Source: an uncultured Caldilineaceae bacterium
GTDB lineage: Bacteria > Chloroflexota > Anaerolineae > Caldilineales > Caldilineaceae
Direction: 5' to 3'
DNA length: 64,000 bases
Assembly: GCA_958295915.1 (NCBI GenBank)
Contig: OY282381.1
Span: 4,424,722-4,488,721 of the forward strand
In this document: piece by piece, positions 59,642 through 64,000 of the stretch
Position numbering within the stretch: the stretch's first letter is position 1
How the letters are laid out: each line of letters opens with the position of its first letter
Position numbers and translations under genes: made by a program
The notes under the pieces: generated by a model
Databases searched by the model: none
What the model was told of the DNA's origin: nothing
What the model saw: only the letters and a program-made list of their open reading frames with translations

Positions 59642-60457
59642 TCATCGAGTGTTGTCATGGGTGAAATCAAAATCAAGCACACTGAAAGAAATCCATCCTC
59701 TTCCTGCTACCTGCTCAGTTACAATCTGCACCCAAAAATCTCTATGGGTTTTTGACCAGGCGTAATGTATTATTTGCACCTCCGTACAGTACCGCACTTC
59801 ACCGAAGATTTCCGCCCCATCCTCTATATGAGCACTGTCCAGATCATTATCAACAGGATAGATGCCGGGAGCATCCCAAACATAGAAGCTACCTCGATTC
59901 AGATTCGCATCATGAGAACATGCTATTTGCGCTTGCGCAGGGAGCGCCCTTAATTCTTTTGGCGGCAGGCTTGGCATCACGCTGTTGCTGTCATAGGTGA
60001 AATCAACCGCGCTGAACGAAATCCATCCTGATGCGGCCTGCTCGGGGATAATCCGCACCCAAAACTCGCCATCGATTTCTGACCAAGAGTAATCCACTAC
60101 TTGCACCTCGATACAGTACCGTACTGAACCGAGTCTTCGACCCCTATCTCCCATATAAAGACTGTCCAGATCGGGATCAGCAGGATATATACCGGGATAC
60201 TCCCAAACATAGAGGATACCTTGATTCAGACTCGCATCATGAGAACATTTTATTTGCGCTTGCGCAGGGAGCGTCGTCAATTCTGCCGGAATGTCTGGCA
60301 TCGGTATAAGAGGTGGGCCTTCATACTGATTGAACAGCATTGAGAGGCCCCACAGTATGCCTACTATGAGTAGGATCACGAAGAGAAACACAATCCCAAA
60401 AGCCTTTAGTAAGAATTCTAAAAATTCCGTAAACCTCTCTAGATAGCGCTCGCTCAT
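59642..60457 (-). CDS. Membrane-anchored protein with two repeated beta domains (possible immunity protein)
   Basis: A 271-residue protein with one N-terminal helix (FGIVFLFVILLIVGILWGLS) and two repeats of about 95 residues, each beginning LPAQAQIKCSHDA/LPAQAQIACSHDA, containing YVWEYPGIYP/YVWDAPGIYP and VRYCIEVQVV/VRYCTEVQII, and ending GWISFSAVDF/GWISFSVLDF. The repeats are SH3-like in pattern and each has two Cys that may form a disulfide outside the cell. It follows the RHS tip gene, the usual place of an immunity protein, but no evidence of inhibition exists. Confidence 0.6.
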   Translation of the reverse strand: MSERYLERFTEFLEFLLKAFGIVFLFVILLIVGILWGLSMLFNQYEGPPLIPMPDIPAELTTLPAQAQIKCSHDASLNQGILYVWEYPGIYPADPDLDSLYMGDRGRRLGSVRYCIEVQVVDYSWSEIDGEFWVRIIPEQAASGWISFSAVDFTYDSNSVMPSLPPKELRALPAQAQIACSHDANLNRGSFYVWDAPGIYPVDNDLDSAHIEDGAEIFGEVRYCTEVQIIHYAWSKTHRDFWVQIVTEQVAGRGWISFSVLDFDFTHDNTR

Positions 60458-60466
60458 TACGGCGAT

Positions 60467-60526
60467 CTACCTTCTGTAGCCGAGGTGATACAAACTGTTT
60501 GACACAGCATAGCTTCTACTTTTCAT
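60467..60526 (-). CDS. Possible 19-residue leader peptide
   Basis: ATG 60526 is preceded by AGGAGG (spacing 8), the best ribosome site of the region, and encodes MKSRSYAVSNSLYHLGYRR. The next gene starts 10 bases after its stop. It may be a translated leader that couples expression of the downstream gene. No homology known to me. Confidence 0.3.
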   Translation of the reverse strand: MKSRSYAVSNSLYHLGYRR

Positions 60527-60543
60527 AACCTTATCCTCCTGAT

Positions 60544-61941
60544 TTAGTAAGGATACCCCTGCGGTATCCAATATGCCTGCGTACCCAAAGAGATGCGAAG
60601 AACATCGCTCAGTCGATCGATAGAGTACCGACCGACTTGTAGATCCCAACCTTGTTGAGCCGCAAGATCGCCAAGACGGAGATCGGGGACATTTAATTCA
60701 GAAAGCGGACCATCACGCAACCAGTTCGCAGCAATACCCGTATTTTTACCAAGCCAGAACCCCACGTAGAATAGACCCGCATAATGATGCGATGGATTGC
60801 GATCGTCCACGATTGCTGATTTCCATCCTGCAGTCCCTTCGGAGAGAGGCCAGTCGCGCGCCCAATTGTCGGCGGGCCATATCATATCTATCGTTGAAAG
60901 AATCGGATTGCTTAGCGGGAATCCGGCAAAGATAAAGGCAAACGCTTTGACAAATTGATCTGTTTCATTGGGTCTATAATGTGAAGCCAAACGCTTTGTA
61001 TGGACAGCAAACCGTTCCAGTCCCGGGTCCATCGCTCCAGGCCAGGGATCACCTTTTCCTTCCCAGTACTCCCTCTTTCTTGCGCTGTAGTCTACCCAAT
61101 TTTTGGCAGTCCAAGCACCGTTGGTACCACTACCGAGAAACAGGAGGGAAAAGAGACGGTCACGTCGATCCTGATCCGTCGGCGCTCTTCCTCCATGCGC
61201 GTCTCTGAATTCTTGTTTCCACTTATCATCAAGGGGATCATACCCTGTCGGGTCCGTATACCTGAGTGGATTGCCCCGCGCATAGAGGAAGCGGTTGTAG
61301 TCGATGACCAGCCCCGCATCGGGCACCATGGAATCCGGCGAGATGAACGTGCCCAGGGTGGGGTCGTAGTAGCGGGCGTTGTAGTAGAGCAGCCCAGTGG
61401 CGTCGGCCTTCTGGCCGGTAAACGTGCGGTCGGTTTGCAGGTCGGCCACCTCGCCGCTACGCACGCTGCCATAAGCGTAGTAGCGCACCTCGCCGCCACC
61501 GACCACAGCGCCGGCGCTGTCCGTGGCCAGGGAGCTGCTGGTCAGGTGGTCCCCGTGCAGGTAGGAGAGCGTGCCGCCGCGCTTGACGGCAATGCGCTGA
61601 CCGTTGAAGCTATAGTAGCGGATGGCGGTGGTCGCGCTGCCGGCGACCTCCTCCTCGTAGTGGGGGAAGAAGCTGTAGGTGGTGGTAATGCCGCTCGTCT
61701 TCCTGACGCGGCCGCCGTCGGCATCGTACCCGTAGCGTTCGAGAACAGCCCCGTTGTTATCCCGCACTTCCGACAGCCGATTCTGCGCATCCCAGACCAG
61801 CGTCTGCTGGCTGCTCAGTCCCTTGTCGCGCACGGTCATGTTGCCGTTGGCATCGTAGTCGTAGCGATCCACACCGCCAATGCGATCCACGCCATGGTAG
61901 GGTTCAACGTCGTCAAGGTGGCTTAACGTCTTTGCTGTCAA
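60544..61941 (-). CDS. Orphan RHS-repeat core with variable C-terminal tip
   Basis: A 465-residue frame that starts within RHS/YD repeats (RYDYDANGNMTVRDKG) and lacks the long N-terminal part and secretion signals of a full RHS protein. The core ends at FLYARGNPLRYTDPTGYDPL, the standard RHS hyperconserved boundary, followed by a linker shared with the neighbouring tip (HGGRAPT-QD) and a unique C-terminal domain of about 170 residues (DNWARDWPLSEGTAGWKSAI, NPSHHYAGLFYVGFWLG), presumably toxic. The TTG start is doubtful. Gene fragments like this serve as spare cassettes that replace the tip of a full gene by recombination. Confidence 0.8.
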   Translation of the reverse strand: MTAKTLSHLDDVEPYHGVDRIGGVDRYDYDANGNMTVRDKGLSSQQTLVWDAQNRLSEVRDNNGAVLERYGYDADGGRVRKTSGITTTYSFFPHYEEEVAGSATTAIRYYSFNGQRIAVKRGGTLSYLHGDHLTSSSLATDSAGAVVGGGEVRYYAYGSVRSGEVADLQTDRTFTGQKADATGLLYYNARYYDPTLGTFISPDSMVPDAGLVIDYNRFLYARGNPLRYTDPTGYDPLDDKWKQEFRDAHGGRAPTDQDRRDRLFSLLFLGSGTNGAWTAKNWVDYSARKREYWEGKGDPWPGAMDPGLERFAVHTKRLASHYRPNETDQFVKAFAFIFAGFPLSNPILSTIDMIWPADNWARDWPLSEGTAGWKSAIVDDRNPSHHYAGLFYVGFWLGKNTGIAANWLRDGPLSELNVPDLRLGDLAAQQGWDLQVGRYSIDRLSDVLRISLGTQAYWIPQGYPY

Positions 61942-62101
61942 GTGGCCTTGCGATACACTCCAAAAAGGGGGAATCGCCGGCTGCCTGACAGCCTCACCGA
62001 TCTGCTTAACCGGCAGGTCGGTTTAGAACCAAGGTCGAGGACGATAACATTCGGCACTGAGAAAGCGCCCGCTTTATGGGTTATACCAATGTGCGTTGTA
62101 G

Positions 62102-62806
62102 TTACTTTACGACTATCGGTGGATCTATTTCCTGTACGCTTCCGGGCCACGGTCGAAGAGCTGCAAGCAGGATACTGAGTCTTTCATCTCGTCTATACGA
62201 GGAATTTATTGTATAGTGACGTTGTACCATCTGTGCAACGGATGAAGAGGGCACACGTTCGACGTAAAAGAGACCCATCTCTTTTGTAACAAGTGGCTGT
62301 ATATCGCGGGTGATATATACCACAGCCACCAGTAAATCACTCTCAGGATAGAGAAGAAACAGGTGAAAAAAATGGGCATCGACTACGGTTTCGACAAAGC
62401 TAAGATAGACTTCTGGATTTCCCAGGCAGCGTAACGCGTCTTTGATCGTAGGTGTGGACAGAAACCAACTGTGCGAAAGCGCAGAATGCTCTCCAGATTG
62501 CACAATCCTGTAATTGTGCCCAACAGTTTTCCATTCCCAGGCGGTCGTTTTCTCGTCCCATACGGACGAGCCAAGGGTGAGAGGAAAAACAAGGAAGTTG
62601 GTACGGATCCACTCTTCGACTTGATCCGTTGCAGATGTTGGAAGTTGAACGGAAAGCAGTTTCTTATCAAGAACATGGCTGCATGGAAGTGGTTGAAGCA
62701 GAGAAGTGTACCGCAAGGTGTATACAACTGCCAGTAATGCAATGACAGATATTGTCCCACCGATTATCCACTCTCTGATCGTGAACCTACGCACAGATCC
62801 CTCCAT
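62102..62806 (-). CDS. Hypothetical membrane-anchored protein (candidate immunity gene)
   Basis: A 234-residue protein with a single N-terminal helix (EWIIGGTISVIALLAVVYTL) and an extracytoplasmic domain with no family I recognise. It follows the RHS gene with the metalloprotease tip by 29 bases (ATG 62821 would leave 14), the standard toxin-immunity arrangement. The next 160 bases (61942-62101) up to the orphan core hold nothing recognisable. Immunity function is inference only. Confidence 0.5.
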   Translation of the reverse strand: MEGSVRRFTIREWIIGGTISVIALLAVVYTLRYTSLLQPLPCSHVLDKKLLSVQLPTSATDQVEEWIRTNFLVFPLTLGSSVWDEKTTAWEWKTVGHNYRIVQSGEHSALSHSWFLSTPTIKDALRCLGNPEVYLSFVETVVDAHFFHLFLLYPESDLLVAVVYITRDIQPLVTKEMGLFYVERVPSSSVAQMVQRHYTINSSYRRDERLSILLAALRPWPGSVQEIDPPIVVK

Positions 62807-62835
62807 TGAGACGCAAGTCATTTAATCAAAGTAAG

Positions 62836-64000
62836 TTATTGCTGCCCCAGCTTTCTTGCTAGCCACTGTGCTTGTTTAGGTGTCACTATGTAATCATTAT
62901 ATACGCCGGATGAAATCTCAATGCCCTCGTATACCCACGTAGTTACGATGCTGGCGAAGTGTTCTTCTCGACCACTCAATCCATTCCAAAGCGTTACCGG
63001 CACGCGACGGCCAACTTTCGGGATTCGGCTGGAGTATTTGAAGAATGGGCCTAGACCACTGCGATAATCGATAACGTGTGCAAGTTCATGTACAACGACA
63101 GCTTTCTGCTCTAAGAAGTTATTGTACATATTTCTGAAATCGAGCGATATTTCGCCGGTACGTTCTGCGCGGCCTTCGACACTGCCGGGCAAGCGCTCAG
63201 CCCGAATGATTGTCTCACCTCGCAACAGCTTGTTGAATTGATGCATCCCCCCAACCTTTTGCGAAAAGTCGTATATTGCTTCGACTACAACGACTCGCTC
63301 TTGTCCACCGATCCGTTCCAGTTGAACTGTTGCTTCCTCTATGACAGCGGTATCTAGTGACTGCCGGTACTCCTGTTTGATTGCGTCATAGCGCCTCCAA
63401 TCTTGGTCAGTCCAAGTACCGCTGGGACCACTACCAGGAACTGTGAGGGAAAAGAGACGGTCAAGTTTATCTTGCTCCGTTGGCGCTCTTCCTCCATGCG
63501 CTTTCTTGAACGCCTCTTCCCACGCGGGACCAAGAGGATCATACCCTGTCGGATCCGTATACCTGAGCGGACTGGCGCGGGCGTAGAGGAAGCGGTTGTA
63601 GTCGATGACCAGGCCCGGGTCGGGCACCATGGAATCCGGCGAGATGAACGTGCCCAGCGTGGGGTCATAGTAGCGGGCGTTGTAGTAGAGCAGCCCCGTA
63701 GCGTCACTCTTCTGGCCGGTAAACGTGCGGTCGGTGTGCAGGTCGGCCACCTCGCCGCTACGCACGCTGCCATAAGCGTAGTAGCGCACCTCGCCGCCAC
63801 CGACCACAGCGCCGGCGCTGTCCGTGGCCAGGGAGCTGCTGCTCAGGTGGTCCCCGTGCAGGTAGGAGAGCGTGCCGCCGCGCTTGACGGCAATGCGCTG
63901 ACCGTTGAAGCTATAGTAGCGGATGGCGGTGGTCGCGCTGCCGGCGACCTCCTCCTCGTAGTGGGGGAAGAAGCTGTAGGTGGTGGTAATGCCGCTCGTC
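62836..64000 (-). CDS. RHS polymorphic toxin with HExxH metalloprotease tip (5' end outside window)
   Basis: The frame is open to the right edge, so the gene begins beyond 64000. The visible part holds the RHS core end (TTAIRYYSFNGQRIAV, ARYYDPTLGTFISPDSMV, RYTDPTGYDPL) and a C-terminal domain of about 210 residues. The zinc motif HELAH lies in VVVHELAHVIDYRSG, and EEHFASIVTTWVY may provide the third ligand, the layout of metallopeptidase toxins. The start at the GTG near 63807 is only internal. The core DNA is almost identical to that of the orphan copy at 61253-61941. Confidence 0.85.
   Translation of the reverse strand, partial: TSGITTTYSFFPHYEEEVAGSATTAIRYYSFNGQRIAVKRGGTLSYLHGDHLSSSSLATDSAGAVVGGGEVRYYAYGSVRSGEVADLHTDRTFTGQKSDATGLLYYNARYYDPTLGTFISPDSMVPDPGLVIDYNRFLYARASPLRYTDPTGYDPLGPAWEEAFKKAHGGRAPTEQDKLDRLFSLTVPGSGPSGTWTDQDWRRYDAIKQEYRQSLDTAVIEEATVQLERIGGQERVVVVEAIYDFSQKVGGMHQFNKLLRGETIIRAERLPGSVEGRAERTGEISLDFRNMYNNFLEQKAVVVHELAHVIDYRSGLGPFFKYSSRIPKVGRRVPVTLWNGLSGREEHFASIVTTWVYEGIEISSGVYNDYIVTPKQAQWLARKLGQQ

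Noticed and set aside
61000..61926. Plus-strand frame opposite the RHS core
   Set aside because: The minus strand has unmistakable RHS/YD repeats; the opposite translation is a Val/Gly-rich shadow.

Overview
The window reads as a chromosomal segment of a free-living, aerobic or facultative bacterium, most likely a member of the Chloroflexota (Anaerolineae/Caldilineae-like). This assignment is inferred from the gene set and layout: TrmFO, a SufR-CBD-sulfurtransferase-SufU-Rieske-DUF59 iron-sulfur operon, a YfhO/flippase fusion, many lipoproteins with bacterial SH3 domains, an alpha-type methylmalonyl-CoA mutase and RHS toxins. The DNA is moderately GC-rich and densely coding. I found no rRNA, tRNA, prophage or CRISPR array.

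Layout. 0-10.6 kb: SCO1-like copper protein, ThpR, ammonium transporter, MltG, a solute-binding lipoprotein, a GT4 glycosyltransferase, pyrimidine-nucleoside phosphorylase, TrmFO and an SH3 lipoprotein. 10.9-20.2 kb: envelope genes (polyprenyl-phosphate sugar synthase, giant YfhO-flippase fusion, CtaG-like protein, anchored M6-like metalloprotease) plus an alkyltransferase-like protein. 20.2-27.0 kb (minus): a housekeeping operon yceD-rpmF-fabD-fabG-nusB-tatA-tatC-nucleotidyltransferase-PAP2. 27.4-34.1 kb: the SUF operon with a strong promoter and candidate SufR operator. 34.1-38.5 kb: a small, partly broken accessory island (AAA ATPase with truncated partner, 12-TPR protein, orphan HsdS with only a tail of HsdM). 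38.6-50.8 kb: dnaX-ybaB-recR, then methylmalonyl-CoA mutase, thioesterase and epimerase, interrupted by a decayed helicase/DUF2290/ATPase cluster; then RsfS. 50.8-59.2 kb: a BMP-family (nucleoside-type) ABC transporter whose binding protein has been tandemly duplicated. 59.2-64 kb (minus): an RHS polymorphic-toxin array with two different C-terminal tips, candidate immunity genes and a decayed third core.

The most unusual signal is a set of small palindromic repeats scattered throughout. Several keep a constant loop while the stem changes in a base-paired way. They sit at gene edges, supply the N- or C-termini of proteins, and interrupt conserved genes in frame (RecR, DnaX, CtaG-like, a glycosyltransferase, a peptidase). 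One copy lies inside an RHS remnant for which the uninterrupted version is present twice in the same window, so insertion can be read directly from the sequence.
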